NCBI GenBank assembly: GCA_028554755.1
Contig: JAPTOF010000015.1
Span: forward strand, 4,154,001 to 4,218,000
DNA length: 64,000 bases
Source of the DNA: Cordia subcordata
Lineage: Eukaryota > Streptophyta > Magnoliopsida > Boraginales > Cordiaceae
Direction of reading: 5' to 3'
Positions 32,547 to 44,889 of the stretch are shown here, piece after piece; position 1 is the stretch's first letter, and each line of letters begins with the position of its first letter. Position numbers and translations under genes: made by a program. The notes under the pieces were generated by a model. The model did no database searches and had not been told where the DNA came from. It saw only the letters and a list, made by a program, of their open reading frames with translations.

Positions 32547-32999
32547 ACTTATTTCCACCATCCATTTCTCAAGAACATTGAGCTTGCACTTTGCATTTGA
32601 ATATTTCTCACCTTAGCATTTTTTTCCTTAACTATCTTGGATAATATCTAGTTTAGCTTATTGGTTTTAACTCTAGTTTTAGCTTGGTTTTGGATACATC
32701 TATCTTTTCCTAACATAGTTTGTTTTGATGATGGCAAAGGGAGAGAAAGAATGATATGTGTCATATATGTGAATGATGTTTCGATGATATAAGTCTTATA
32801 CATGAGAATTAAAGATATATGCTATATATGTCTATTACATGTGCACAAATTAAGGAGTCATGCCCATGAGGACTCTATTTTAATACATATTAACTCGATA
32901 TGATTATTATCTTTTTTATGCCTGTATTGAGGGTGAGTTGAAATTTTTAAGATTCCACACATATGAATGATAAATTTTCATCGTCAAAAAGGGGGGGAA
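32547..32999 (+). other. Sirevirus 3' spacer with multiple PPT-like blocks
   Basis: Non-coding. A PPT-like block follows TTTTGATGATG near 32721 (GCAAAGGGAGAG), and the true PPT CGTCAAAAAGGGGGGGAA ends at 32999 directly before TGTTAGC. Repeated PPT-like tracts before the 3' LTR are a known Sirevirus feature and are also seen in element D. From 32900 rightwards this spacer is part of the tandem triplication. Confidence 0.7.
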
Positions 33000-34540
33000 T
33001 GTTAGCTTACACACGATTTGAGTGATTGTTTGGATGATACAAATTAGCATTATGAAATACTTATTTGAATGAACTGATAGTGCATGCTAATAGTCTTTTT
33101 GAGAATGCCTTTAGTATGTTAGTATTAGCAAGATGTTGGACTAAAAAATGAAGATATTTTAAGCTCATGAAGGATGTCAAGATTGATTGTGCCTGAAGTG
33201 CATCTCATGGCATGGAGGAAGTATTCAAGCAAAAATTATGGAAAAAAAAAGAAGAATGAGTCACAAGGTGGAGATGAGGTGACATAAAGGGTACTGGTTA
33301 TGCTCACTTGTGTTTAGCCTTGATTATGCTTGTTATAGCTCTTGTTTTCATGATTTCCTTTATAACTTGATAACTGCTTTACTCTCAAAAATTGATTATG
33401 ATAATCAAATATGCTTTAAGCTTTTTTAAAATCCTTGTCAAATCTCGAATTAATCTTCGAAAGCATGTCCTCAATCTCAAACATTGTTTTTCAAGTGCTT
33501 CTTGAAATATTCTTATTTTGTTTAAATGTTTTGAAACCTTCAAGAAGTGATAGAAACTTATGCAAAGCAAAAAGGGTTTGTTGATCAAAACCAATAGCTA
33601 GAAAATACTTCTGGAACTGCCAGTTGCCCTCTTCCGATCAACTGGCAGAGCCTTGTGGCCAACCAGCAATTCTAGTAAGGAATGAAATTGCTACCGGTCA
33701 CTCCTTTGGTCAACCGGCAGTAGTGCAGATTTTTTATTTTTGACCATTGGTAGTACATTTCTCACTACTATAAATACCCCCGGTTCGGAAATAACCATAG
33801 AGTTTGAATTTTAAATATTTCTTAAGCTATTATTCATCTCTTCAAACACTCTTTGCTTGGGAAATCATTCTTGTGCACTATAAATTTGCATTAACCTTAA
33901 GGAAACTATAAGATTTTCATTTTCATATCTAGCTTTTTAGAAGTTGTAGTGATTTAGCTTGAAGAAACTTTCCTTTTATTATTGATACATACACATCTAG
34001 ATTGATTATCTTGGGAAGATTGTAAATCTCTTTGGGTATGGGGAAAACCTTAGCAAAAAGAGGTTTTTGCTTGGGTTCTTTGGAGTGGGATCCAAATAGC
34101 TGTAAAGAGTTAGTTTAAGCTTCACCAACATTTGAAAGATGCTTGATAGTGGAGGATTGATTCAAGTCCTAAAGGGAGAATCCTTAGGCAGTGGACATAG
34201 TCTTTGCTGAACACCCTAAAAACGTTGTTCTCTCCCTTTCTCTCACTCTCTCTTTTTCTCTCTTTTCTTCACTTCTTGCCTTTTTCACTATTGCACTCAA
34301 CATGTTCGATGAAATGCCTCAACAAATGTGCTTGTTGTTTTTATGCTAAAAAAGTTGATTATTTTGCTTGATTATATTTGTATCTCTCTGAGGAACATCA
34401 TATTTCTGCTTTAAATTGATTTGCTTTGTATTTTGTGAAATCCATTTTAATTTAAAAATAATCCTCTATAACTAAATTTGCCCCTCTCTTTAGTTATATT
34501 GCCACTACATTACCCCACTTTAGTTATATTGCCACCGACA
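33000..34540 (+). mobile_element. Sirevirus 3' LTR (unit 1)
   Basis: 1541 bp, TGTTAGCTTACACACG...GCCACCGACA, followed by the ACTAT target duplication that matches 13302-13306. Predicted TATA box at 33769-33776; CT tract near 34229-34265. Confidence 0.92.
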
Positions 34541-35112
34541 ACTATTAATATCAACAATTTGTTTCTTATATCTTTGTCGAGCCCTATTCTTATGTCTCTC
34601 TCTAAATTCTCTTTCGCTACCCATTTCAATTTCATCGGTACTCTTTTCCGCGTATCTATTTCTCTTCGCTTTTATCCCTAGTTCAGCCCATTTCTTCTTC
34701 CTTAGTGTCAATTATCCTCCTTTTTCTAAGAGTTATGAGAGCCTTACCTTGCTTTTGTGTAATCTTATTTTGCACAGAGCTACATTGACCTCAAGGATTT
34801 ACCATTGGCTAGGAAAGGAGTTTTCCATCATCCCTTCTACTAAAATGTTAAGGTGGTTTTTCCATTTGATTTTCTAGTTTCACAATATATTGCTACTTGG
34901 ATTGAAATATCCAGACAAGTTTTTTAAACTTGTCATCAGATTCAGGTTAAGTGGATGGAAGGGCAAGAGGATTGCTTAGAAAGAATTAGAATTTGGAGCA
35001 TTGAGTTTGGGCATATGGGGTAAATTATAAAAATTGGGAGGATTAACATGAGATTGATGTGGCCTTCGAAATTGGGCTTGAGAATAGAAAGGATCAGAAT
35101 TTCCTTGCTGCC
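34541..35112 (-). pseudogene. gag: E2 gag C-terminal region, unit 1
   Basis: On the minus strand, with frame changes, the tail of Athila/Tat gag can be read: SYSQAQ-like, a LEIQMEK-type heptad region, LPSQPMVNP-like and TLRKKK blocks (family pattern: QLA..L..R..G.LPS.T.VNP...AITLRSGK). It follows directly on the gag tail and protease at 13301 once the Sirevirus insertion is removed. A 63-residue open frame starting MTLRKKKWAELGIKAK lies at 34520-34711. Confidence 0.75.
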
Positions 35113-35211
35113 ATGATTATTATCTTTTATATGCCTGTATTAAGGGGAGTTGAAATTTTTAAGATTCCACACATATGAATGATAAATTTTCAACATCAAA
35201 AAGCGGGATAT

Positions 35212-36760
35212 TGTTAGCTTACACATGATTTGAGTGATTGTTTGGATGATACAAATTGGCATTATGAAACACTTATTTGAATGAATTGATAGTGCTTGCT
35301 AATAGTCTTTTTGAGAACGCCTTTGGTATGTTAGTATTAGCAAGATGTTGGACTACAAATGAAGATAGTTTAAGCTCATGAAGGACGCCAAGATTGATCG
35401 CGCCTGAAGTACATCTCATGGCATGGAGGAAGTATTCAAGCAAATTATAGAAGAAAAAGAAGAATGAGTCACAAGGTAGAGATGAGGTGACATAAAGGGT
35501 ACCAGTTATGCTCACTTGTGTTTAGACTTGATTATGCTCATTATAGCTCTTATTTACATGGTTTCCTTTCTAACTTGATAACTGCTTTACTCCCAAAAAT
35601 TGATTATGATAATCAAATATGCTTTAAGCTTTTTTAAACTCCTTTTCAAATCTCCAATTGATCTTTGAAAGCATGTCCTCTATCTCAAACGTTGTTTTTC
35701 AAGTGCTTCTTGAAAAATTCTTATTTTGTTTAAATGTTTTGAACCCTTCAAGAAGTGTTAGAAACTTATGCAAAGCAAAAAGGGTTTGTTGATCAAAACC
35801 AGCAGCTAGAAAATACTTCTGGAACTATCAGTTACCCTCTGCCGATCAACTAGAAGAGCCTTATAGCCAACCGGCAATTCTAGTAAGGAATGGAAATGCT
35901 GCCAGTCACTTCTTTGGTCAACCGACAGTAGTGTAGATTTTCTATTTTTGACCATTGGCAGTATATTTCTCACTCCTATAAATGCCCGCTTCACCCCCGA
36001 TTCGAAAATAACCTTAGAGATTGAATTTTAAATATTTCCTAAGCTATTATTCATCTTTTCAAACACTCTTTGCTTGGGAAATCATTCTTGTGCACTATAA
36101 ATTTGCATTAACCTTAAGGAGACTATAAGATTTTCATCTTCATATCTAGCTTTTTAGAAGTTGTAGTGATTTAGCTTGAAGAAACTTTCCTTTTATTGTT
36201 GATACATACACACTCTAGTTTGATTATCTTGGGAAGATTTTAAATCTCTTTGGGTTTGGAGAAAACATTAGCAAAAAGAGGTTTTTGCTTGGATTTTTTG
36301 GAGTGGGATCTAAAGAGGTGTAAAGAGTTGGTTTAAGCTTGACCAACATTTGAAAAAAGCTTGATAGTAGAGGATTGATTCAAGTACAAAAGGGAGAATC
36401 CTTAGGCAGTGGACGTAGTCTTTGCCGAACCCGCTAAAAACGTTGTTCTCTCTCTCTCTTTCTCGCTCTCTCTCTGTCTCTCTTTTCTTCATTTCTTGCC
36501 TTTTTCACTATTGCAATCAACATGTTCGATGAAATGCCTCAACAAATGTGCTTGTTGTTTTTATGCCAAAAAGTTGATTATTTTGCTTGATTATATTTGT
36601 ATCTCTCTAAGGAACATCATATCTCTGCTTTAAATTGATTTGGTTTGTATTTTGTGAAATCAATTTTAATTTAAAAATAATCCTCTATAACTAAATTTGC
36701 CTCTCCCTTTAGTTATATTGCCACCTCCATTACCCCACTTTAGTTATATTGCCACCTACA
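35212..36760 (+). mobile_element. Sirevirus LTR, tandem unit 2
   Basis: 1549 bp, TGTTAGCTTACACATG...GCCACCTACA, preceded by a PPT with changes (AAAAAGCGGGATAT). Predicted TATA at 35977; CT tract 36447-36485. No PBS follows; instead E2 gag follows, showing that this copy arose by segmental duplication and not by a new insertion. Confidence 0.9.
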
Positions 36761-37332
36761 ACAATTAATATCAACAATTTGTTTCCTATCTCTTTGTCGA
36801 GCCCTATTTTCATGTCTCTCTCTAAATTCTCTTTCGCTACCCATTTCAATTTCATCACTACTCTTTTCCTCGTATCTCTTTCTCTTCACTCTTATCCTTA
36901 GCTCAACCCATTTCTTCTTCCTTAGTGTCAATTATCCTCTTTTTTCTAAGAGTTATGAGAGTCTTAGCTTGCTTTTGTGTAATCTTATTTTGCACAGAGC
37001 TACATTGACCTCTAGGATTTACCATTGGCTAGGAAAGGAGTGTCCCTTCATCCCTTCGACTAAAATGTTAATGTAGTTATTCCATTTGAATTTCTAGTTT
37101 CACTATAGATTGCTACTAGGATTGAAATATCTAGACAAGTTTATTAAACTTGTCATCAGATGTAGGCTGAGTGGATGGAAGGGCAAGAGGATTGCGTAGA
37201 AAGAATTGGAATTTGGAACATTGAGTTTGGGCATATGGGGTAAATCATAAAAACTGTGAGGATTAACATGAGATTGATGCGGCCTTTGAAATTGGGTTTA
37301 AGAATAGAAAGGATCAGAATTTCCGTACTGCC
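36761..37332 (-). pseudogene. gag: E2 gag C-terminal region, unit 2
   Basis: Copy of 34541-35112 starting ACAATTAATATC. The same 63-residue frame (MTLRKKKWVELRIRVK) is open at 36740-36931. Differences from unit 1 are scattered substitutions. Confidence 0.75.
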
Positions 37333-37432
37333 ATTATTATTATCTTTTATATGCCTGTATTAAGGGGGAGTTGAAATTTTTAATATTCCACATATATGAA
37401 TGATAAATTTTCATCATCAAAAAAGGGGAGAA

Positions 37433-38964
37433 TGTTAGCTTACACACAATTTGAGTGATTGGTTGGATGTTACAAATTAGCATTATCAAATACTTATTTG
37501 AATGAATTGATAGTGCTTGCTAATAGTCTTTTTGAGAATTCCTTTGGTATGTTAGTATTAGCAAGATGTTGGACTAAAAAATGAAGATATTTTAAGCTCA
37601 TGAATGATGCCAAGATTGATCGTGCCTGAAGTGCATCTCATGGCATGGAGGAAGTATTCAAGCAAAAATTATGGAAGAAAAAGAAGAATGAGTCTCAAGG
37701 TGGAGATAAGGTGACATAAAGGGTACCGGTTATGCTCACTTGTGTTTAGCCTTGATTATGGTCGTTATAGCTCTTATTTGCATGATTTTCTTTCTAACTT
37801 GATAACTGCTTTACTCCCAAGAATTGATTATGATAATCAAATATGCTTTAAGCTTTTTTAAAATCCTCGTCAAATCTCAAATTAATCTTCGAAAGCATGT
37901 CCTCGATCTCAAACGTTGTTTTTCAAGTGCTTCTTGAAATATTCTTATTTTGTTTAAATGTTTTGAAACCTTCATGGAGTGATTGAAACTTATGCAAAGC
38001 AAAAAGGGTTTGTTGATCAAAACTTGCAGTTAGAAAATACTTCTGGAATTGCCAATTGCCCTCTGCCGTTCAACCGGTAGAGCCTTGTAGCCAACCGGCA
38101 ATTCTATTAAGGAATGGAAATGCTGCCAGTCACTTCTTTGGTCAACCGACAGTAGTGTAGATTTTCTATTTTTGACCATTGGCAGTATATTTCTCACTCC
38201 TATAAATGCCCACTTCACCCCCGATTCGAAAATAACCTTAGAGATTGAATTTTAAATATTTCCTAAGCTATTATTCATCTTTTCAAACACTCTTTGCTTG
38301 GGAAATCATTCTTGTGCACTATAAATTTGCATTAACCTTAAGGAGACTATAAGATTTTCATCTTCATATCTAGCTTTTTAGAAGTTGTAGTGATTTAGCT
38401 TGAAGAAACTTTCCTTTTATTGTTGATACATACACACTCTAGTTTGATTATCTTGGGAAGATTTTAAATCTCTTTGGGTTTGGAGAAAACATTAGCAAAA
38501 AGAGGTTTTTGCTTGGATTTTTTGGAGTGGGATCTAAAGAGGTGTAAAGAGTTGGTTTAAGCTTGACCAACATTTGAAAAAAGCTTGATAGTAGAGGATT
38601 GATTCAAGTCCGAAAGGGAGAATCCTTAGGCAGTGGACGTAGTCTTTGCCGAACCCGCTAAAAACGTTGTTCTCTCTCTCTTTGTCTTTTTTTCATTTCT
38701 TGCCTTTTTCACTATTGCACTCAACATGTTCAATGAAATGCCTCAACAAATGTGCTTGTTGTTTTTATGCCAAAAAGTTGATTATTTTGCTTGATTATAT
38801 TTGTTTCTCTCTAAGCAACATCATATTTCTGCTTTAGATTGATTTGCTTTGTATTTTGTGAAATCCATTTTAATTTAAAAATTATCCTCTATAACTAAAT
38901 TTGCCCCTCCCTTTAGTTATATTGCCACCTACATTACCCCACTTTAGTTATATTGCCACCTACA
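37433..38964 (+). mobile_element. Sirevirus LTR, tandem unit 3
   Basis: 1532 bp, TGTTAGCTTACACACA...GCCACCTACA. Its CT tract (near 38669-38690) is shorter than in units 1 and 2. Predicted TATA at 38201-38207. Preceded by PPT AAAAAAGGGGAGAA. Confidence 0.9.
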
Positions 38965-39589
38965 ACAATTAATATCAACAATTTGTTTCCTATCTCTTTG
39001 TCGAGCCCTATTTTCATGTCTCTCTCTAAATTCTCTTTCGCTACCCATTTCAATTTCATCACTGCTCTTTTCCGCGTATCTCTTTCTCTTCACTTTTTTC
39101 CTTAGCTTAACCCATTTCTTCTTCCTTAGTGTCAGTTATCCTCTTTTTTCTAAAAGTTATGAGAGTCTTAGCTTGCTCTTGTGTAATCTTATTTTTCACA
39201 GAGCTACATTGACCTCTAGGATTTACCATTGGCTAGGAAAGGAGTTTGCCTTCATCCCTTCTATTAAAATGTTAAGGTAGTTATTCCATTTGATTTTCTT
39301 GTTTCACTATAGATTGCTACTAGGATTGAAATATCTGGACAAATTTATTAAACTTGTCATCAGATGCAGGCTAAGTGGATGGAGGGTAAGAGGATTGCTT
39401 AGAAAGAATTGGAATTTGGCGCATTGAGTTTGGGCATATAGGGTAAATTATAAAAACTGGGAGGATTGACATGAGATTGATACGGCCTTTGAAATTGGGC
39501 TTGAGAATAGGAAGGCTCAGAATGTCCTTGCTGCCATGAGAACTTTGGATTGTCTCGCCACTCGGGGTTGTAAGTATTTAAGAAAAGGG
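38965..39589 (-). pseudogene. gag: E2 gag C-terminal region, unit 3, with upstream extension
   Basis: Third copy of the gag tail. Here the gag sequence continues past the duplication junction (39535) to 39589, giving the conserved YNPEWRDNPKFSWQQGHSEP block on the minus strand (family pattern TYNPGWRNHPNFSW). This is the ancestral, unduplicated edge. It is cut at 39590 by LTR L4. Confidence 0.8.
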
Positions 39590-41160
39590 TAATGTGTTGG
39601 TTTTGTGTTGTATTTCTTTATCTACTTATGAGATGTCTTGTGGTTCATTTGGTGTATTTGCATAGTTAGGTCATATTTGTGGATATAGGATTTACATGTC
39701 TATAGTTAAGCTTAGAACTTAAATGCTACATTATTGCACATTTATTGCTTGTTTTTGGTGAGAATTAGTGCAAAGCTGGGAATGGATTGAAGATGTTGAT
39801 GGAGTGCCCAAGCTTGAAAAGGGTCTCGAGGCTAAAAAGGCAAGGAAAATACTTTTGGAGGAATGCTGATGTAGCTCGGAGCAATTGGGAGCAACCGGAG
39901 CAAAATTGGGCAAAATTTGACCACAACACTTCCCCTACTGGTCATCCCCCTATCCTCTGCTGGTCAACTGATAGGGAGTTTGGTAGAGGTACAGAGCAAA
40001 TGTTTTTGCCAGCCGCCTAGCCTTTATCTTGCTAGTCAACCAGTAGTACTTTTAGTAGCACCCGCGTGATAGCTTTATAAGCTTGTTTGTAGCCATTTCT
40101 TGAATAGAATTTTGGAGAACTTTCACATACTCTTTCACCCATCTCCCAAAACCCTAATCCTCTCGTCTCTCACTTATCAAACACTCATTCACACACACAA
40201 ACACCTAGGAATCAAGCATTTAGAAAGATCAAACACAAGGATTTGGGCATTAGCTCTTGGATTGTAAGGCATTTCTTCGGATAAAAAGGTATTTCTCTTT
40301 TATCCTAAGTTAATATATGTATGATTAGTGCTATGTAGAATGATTTACTCTTGTATTATGGATTTATGTATATATGCTTTGTGCATAGGGTTTTAACGAC
40401 AAATTACATACATGTTTATGTGTTTATGGAAATGCCTCAATGATATTGCTTATATATATTGAAGTCTATTTTGCTATTAACCATTTCTAAATCATTGTGC
40501 TAGCATGTCTATGTATTTATGTGATGATTACATGAAGAGGGTATGCCTATATACATGTCTATGTGTGTGTTTGCATTCTTAATAGCATAAATAGCTTTTG
40601 TTTCTTACATGTCAGGTGCTATTGCTTAAATTGGTATAATCTAAGCATGTCTATGTGTTATGCAATAGGATATGTCAATATATTCTCAAATTCCATCCCA
40701 TAGATGTGTATAATTTGTGCTCAAACATTAATTTTCGCTATTGTGAAGACGATCGGTGGTGCATCATAACTAATGGCTAGCCTAGGTCAAGTTGCCCTTA
40801 GCTTTAAATCTAGCTAACGGGTTTTGGGATAGGTTAGTTGACTTTAGATGGACCAGGTCTTGCCTTTAAATTTAGCCAATAGTTTAAACACTAGGGTTAG
40901 ATCAATTCAAATCACTTAGAACCCTAACTAGCTAGCCCTAATTCCTAAGTCATAAAGATCATATGCCATGGCTCTAGGGGTTGACACCTAGGGACGAATC
41001 CGCACTAAGACTTAGGGTATCAATTAGGAGGCTCATTAGAGGTCTAGATGAGAGCAACCAAGTTAAATCCATCAAGCAGCCTTAACAAGAAGGAGTAATC
41101 ACCCATTTACAAGACGTAATAACCCTAGTTCCCCATTTCCACGTGTTAGATTCCCCTTAG
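39590..41160 (+). mobile_element. N-like LTR L4, left part
   Basis: Starts TAATGTGTTGGTTTTGTG (compare TGATGTGTTTGTTTTGTG in N1) inside E2 gag. It follows the N LTR plan: a diverged GGTCAACC/CTGGTC-rich block at 39935-40055, TTATAAGC TATA-like site near 40075, paired GGCTTTAAAT-type blocks near 40799 and 40860, then AGACGTAATAACCC. It breaks at 41160 where copia element B inserts and resumes at 57394. It belongs to a sub-family distinct from N1 and N2. Confidence 0.82.
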
Positions 41161-43042
41161 TGTTAGGATTAATATGTCCTAAAGCTAGCTCACTTGTATA
41201 GGACATTTTGGACGTTAAATAATGTATAATAATTTTGTTAAATGGCATTATGAGTTTCTTATGTATTTTATCTGGTATGTTTTATTGATGTTTATATAAA
41301 GGTCCCTTAACTTGAACTAATGACTTGGGTACATAGTAAGGCTGGACACACAATAAGTCCAAGTCTAGATTTAGTCACATCATAAATTGAGTCCATAACC
41401 AAATGGTTGTGTTGGGCATTCTACCAGGATAAGGTTATATTAAGTAAGTCTCCTCTTTGAGGGCGATCTCCCTACATCATTAGAGGACTTTTTGGATTTG
41501 TCTCGATAGCACATGTGTCACGTATTTGACAGGACTATTGTGAGTATGTTTTCTAGAGACGTACTATCAAAGAAAGGAAACAAGATACTCACTACTACTA
41601 AATGATCATTGCTCTTAATCTTGAGCATATGTGGATGAACTAATGAAGTTAGGGTTTGGTACTTTGATTCACTATGGGTGAGATCTTACCTTATTAGGAT
41701 CAACAGCCTTGTGTGTTGAGTGGCAAGTTCTAATTAATTAGGATATGCATATGCAATAGGGAATCTATGTGCCCCCTTTGGGATTATCCAAATTTATCAT
41801 CTGAATCTAGATCTAGTGATACTACCTTTATGGGTGTATAAGTTATATGGCTTGAGGGTCGCTCCCAAGAGCAAGAGATTCCATGACCAAAGATGGTTAG
41901 CAATAGGACAAAAGACCTAAAAGAAAAGATGCAACTAAGGAGGTGATAGTACACAGGCCAAAGGACCGGCCTTAGCTGTGGCTATATATAGAGAGGCATT
42001 ATGATCGGTTATTTAGTAGGCCAAAGACAAAGTTCACATTCGTTTGTGATCAGCTTCAGGGTAACATCAATTATTCTTAGAGGGCAACTTTGATCTTATG
42101 GTAGAATAAATCGAAGTTAACAATAATTATTATGTCGCTTAGATTAGGTAAGGACATTTTTTTATTATTTTTGGAAGCCATGGTTAAATGTGGCTTCTTT
42201 GTCTCTTCTCTAGTTGAAATGACTTTGAGAGAGTAATCTTGAAAGTTCAAATTCCACATGGTGGTAGTTGCCTTATTGGGCCAAAGTTTGGAATTGGGTT
42301 TGAGCTTTCTTTAGAGTCCAAGATAACCTAATTGGGCTTGGTTGGTTTTCTATTGGGCTTGGGCCTTCAAATGGATTATGGACTATGTGTTGGGCTTGGA
42401 TTGTGGGTTTGGCCCAATCTTCTAAGACACGTGTTAGAAACTTACTACAAGAAGAATTCAAATTATATAAGTAACTTCCATGATATGTGGCAAATATTTA
42501 CTACAAGGAAAAGTTTTCCACATGAAAAGCTTACAATGTTTAGGTGCCAAACATTTCCTATAAATAGGTAAGACCCTACCATTTCTAGCATCCAAAAAGC
42601 TTTGTAGTTGATCTCTTCCATTTTTGACAAGAGAATACTATAACACATAGGACACACTTATTGTGTGGTTTTTGCTCTAGATTTTCAAGAGCATATTGCT
42701 TTGTTTCTTTCCACACAAGAGGCTATTTTCTCAAGATAAGTCTCTTCAATCATAAGGAAGAAGACTAGGGAGTTACATATTGCAACACCTTTATAGTAAA
42801 ATGTTTGGTGGCCTTGTTCATGAGTGGGAACAAAGCTCGTGATAGTTGTAGCTTTATCAAAGGCCTCACGGTTCAAGAGGTTAGTTTTACTTATTATGCT
42901 AATACTAGTTATGTTTTATATGTTCTTAAGCATGTTTTTGTGTGTGTTATGTGTTTATTTTACTTTCTTAGAGTGTTTTCTTAGTAGAATTTTTTCAAAA
43001 CATGGACTAAGATATACCACATGCAATATTATCAATCCTATA
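41161..43042 (+). mobile_element. 5' LTR of copia element B
   Basis: 1882 bp, TGTTAGGATTAATATGTCC...CAATCCTATA. Predicted TATA boxes are CTATATATAGAG near 41984 and TATAAATA at 42559-42566. It is colinear with the 3' LTR and with the solo LTR at 16758-18629. LTRs this long are unusual for non-Sirevirus copia elements. Confidence 0.92.
42559..42566 (+). promoter_or_regulatory. Predicted TATA box of B LTR
   Basis: TATAAATA followed by GG, conserved at 56910-56917 in the 3' LTR and at 17236-17243 (minus strand) in the solo LTR. It is conserved in all three copies although they differ elsewhere. Confidence 0.6.
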
Positions 43043-43044
43043 AT

Positions 43045-43057
43045 TGGTATTAGAACC
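43045..43057 (+). other. Primer-binding site of B (initiator tRNA-Met type)
   Basis: TGGTATTAGAACC, two changes from TGGTATCAGAGCC, the standard copia primer site complementary to initiator tRNA-Met; two bases after the LTR end. Confidence 0.85.
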
Positions 43058-44889
43058 AGGTTCATAGACAACATATTTAGATTATGCAAGAACATTGTAT
43101 TTGCATAAGTATGTTTGTCATCTTGTGAGTGGCAAGATAGGAAATCTTGTGTTGCATATACTTGTGGTTTTATGCTTGTCTATGCAGGTGATATAAAAAC
43201 CCCTTTGATGGTTCATATGTATGCATGATAGAACATCCTGTACTATCAACAAAGCTTGGCCATAGGCGATTTCACGTATAGATCTCTACGGTTATTGCTT
43301 GTAGCTTCATTTAAAAGAAGCATAGAATGTTTTGACATCCTTGTAATGTTTCTTTTATGGTTGTAAGTATGTATTAGCATTAGCAAAGTATTTTCTTGTG
43401 TAATTCCCCAACAAAGAGAAAAGTGCAAAGAAGGTAGAGGAAAAATATCCAGGAAATATTGTTGTTTTGTGCTTTTGCATTGAGGATTGTAGGAAGCCAT
43501 CAAAGAGGGGTTATAACATGTTTTGGTGGATATTTATATTGCATTGATATATTTTTTGATCATATTTGCATGAACATAAACATGATTACCACCTAGAAAC
43601 ATGTCTACTCTGTAGGGTTTAAAATTGGCCAACCCTTTGTGCAAATTCTCAAGATAGTTAAGTTCATTTGAATGAGATTGGCTTAGACAAAATATTTGTA
43701 TGCAATGATGTCTAAAGATGCCATGCAATCTCATGACAAAAATGAAAAACTTAACTTGAGATTTATAGTATACCAACCTCAAGGTCTATACACCCAGATT
43801 TAGGTAAATAATCTATTATGGCATTGCAAAATTTTAGTAACACAAATGGGATTCATAAAAACCAAATTGTTTCGCAAATGCAAAGCATGTTTGGATCTAA
43901 AACAAAGCAAGACTACCAAAAATAGAGAAAACCCTTAAGTTAAATATTGAGTAGGAGGAGGGACTGGAAATATTCCACGACTTTCCATATCCAATTCATG
44001 CTAATGGTAAATGTTATTTACTTTCCCATCGAAGGGTGACACTTTACCTAGATTTAGCAAGGTAAATTTAAAATGATTATTCAAAAAGTGTTAGTGAGTT
44101 CGGCCATCCTAACGGTAGAGTTCTTCTCTAAAGATCTCCTCATGCAACATTGATTAAAGTCATTGCCCCATCAGAGGGCTTAAATCAAGAATGTCACAGG
44201 GAATGAACATATATAATGACTATACACTCAACTTAAATGATAGGTTCGACTATCCCATCGATAGAGTTCATTATCAGATTTAAGAAGCCAACAAAATAGT
44301 GATTGAATTATTCAATTGGATCATATCCAGATAATTGTCAATTTAAATTAGCAGTGGCACTTAACTTAACGTTCATAAGTTTGCCATCCCATCGGTAGAG
44401 TTCTTGTGAGGACGTTGAGACACTGTTACATCGAGTAGTTTGAGGGCCAAATGATGTGAAAGTATTTGTATGTTTTAATTACAAAGATAGCATACATATT
44501 ATACATGCATCAATTCTATACTCATAAATTAATTATGATTATATTGTTGTATATCCAAAAAAAAAAGTCTTCATTCAGTATACTAGCTACAATTCTCAAA
44601 GAGCATAAGCTCACTGGACTGAATTTTGTGGACTAGGAATGAAACTTGAACATAGTACTCACCGCAAAAGAGTACAAGTACGTCATAACAACTCCTTGTC
44701 CTGTTGTGAGTGCAAAACTCTTCTAAAGCCAAAAAAGATATTGAGGCAAAATGGTAGAAGGCCAGTAGTATGGTCAAGTGCTATATGATGGCTTCACTAT
44801 CAGATATTTTGTAAAGCAAGCATAATCATATGGAAACTGCAAAAGAAATCATGACCTCCCTGTCTTGTATGTTTGTCGATAAGAGCAGG
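43058..44889 (+). other. Leader and decayed gag start of B
   Basis: About 1.8 kb with no long frame. It includes an array of three similar blocks around CCATCCCATCGGTAGAGTTC (44096-44404, annotated separately) and short scraps. The gag N-terminus cannot be placed with confidence. Confidence 0.5.
44096..44404 (+). repeat. Threefold leader motif in copia element B
   Basis: Blocks at 44096-44125, 44240-44269 and 44377-44404 share the pattern CCATCCCATCGGTAGAGTTC with few changes, spaced 144 and about 137 bases apart. A fourth partial block (TTCCCATCGAAGGG) lies near 44022. The flanks are only weakly alike. The role is unknown; leader RNA structure or packaging is possible. Confidence 0.65.

Larger units (their letters stand above)
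13307..34540 (+). mobile_element. Sirevirus-type Ty1/copia element, nested in E2 gag
   Basis: Complete in outline: 5' LTR (13307-16754), PBS, gag, protease, integrase, RT, RNase H, env-like ORF, PPT and 3' LTR (33000-34540). LTR termini are TGTTAG...CCTACA or CCGACA. The flanking 5-bp duplication ACTAT (13302-13306; 34541-34545) defines the insertion. Three later insertions lie inside it: 13640-15509, 16758-18629 and 23435-30883. Without them the element is about 10 kb, a normal Sirevirus size. The post-pol ORF, long gag with coiled coil, and YVDDIIFGATN RT motif support the lineage. All reading frames are broken. Confidence 0.9.
32900..39534 (+). repeat. Tandem triplication of Sirevirus 3' end plus E2 gag
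   Basis: Three head-to-tail units: 32900-35112, 35113-37332 and 37333-39534 (2213, 2220 and 2202 bp). Each consists of about 100 bp of pre-PPT spacer, the PPT, a full Sirevirus 3' LTR, the ACTAT or ACAAT target site, and about 570 bp of E2 gag. At the unit junctions gag sequence ending CTGCCATGA joins Sirevirus sequence ATGATTATTATC. The two parent sequences share only ATGA, as seen at 32900 and 39535. Units 2 and 3 share variants absent from unit 1 (ACAAT; GAACCCGCTAAAAACG), so the second duplication came from the already duplicated state. Confidence 0.88.

Noticed and set aside
34520..34711. Independent small basic gene (63 residues) repeated at 34520, 36740 and nearby
   Set aside because: It is one open part of the E2 gag C-terminus carried by the tandem triplication, not a separate gene family.
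33000..38964. Three separate Sirevirus insertions or a tandem of complete elements
   Set aside because: Only the first LTR is linked to an internal region; the other two are followed by duplicated E2 gag with the same target site and no primer-binding site.
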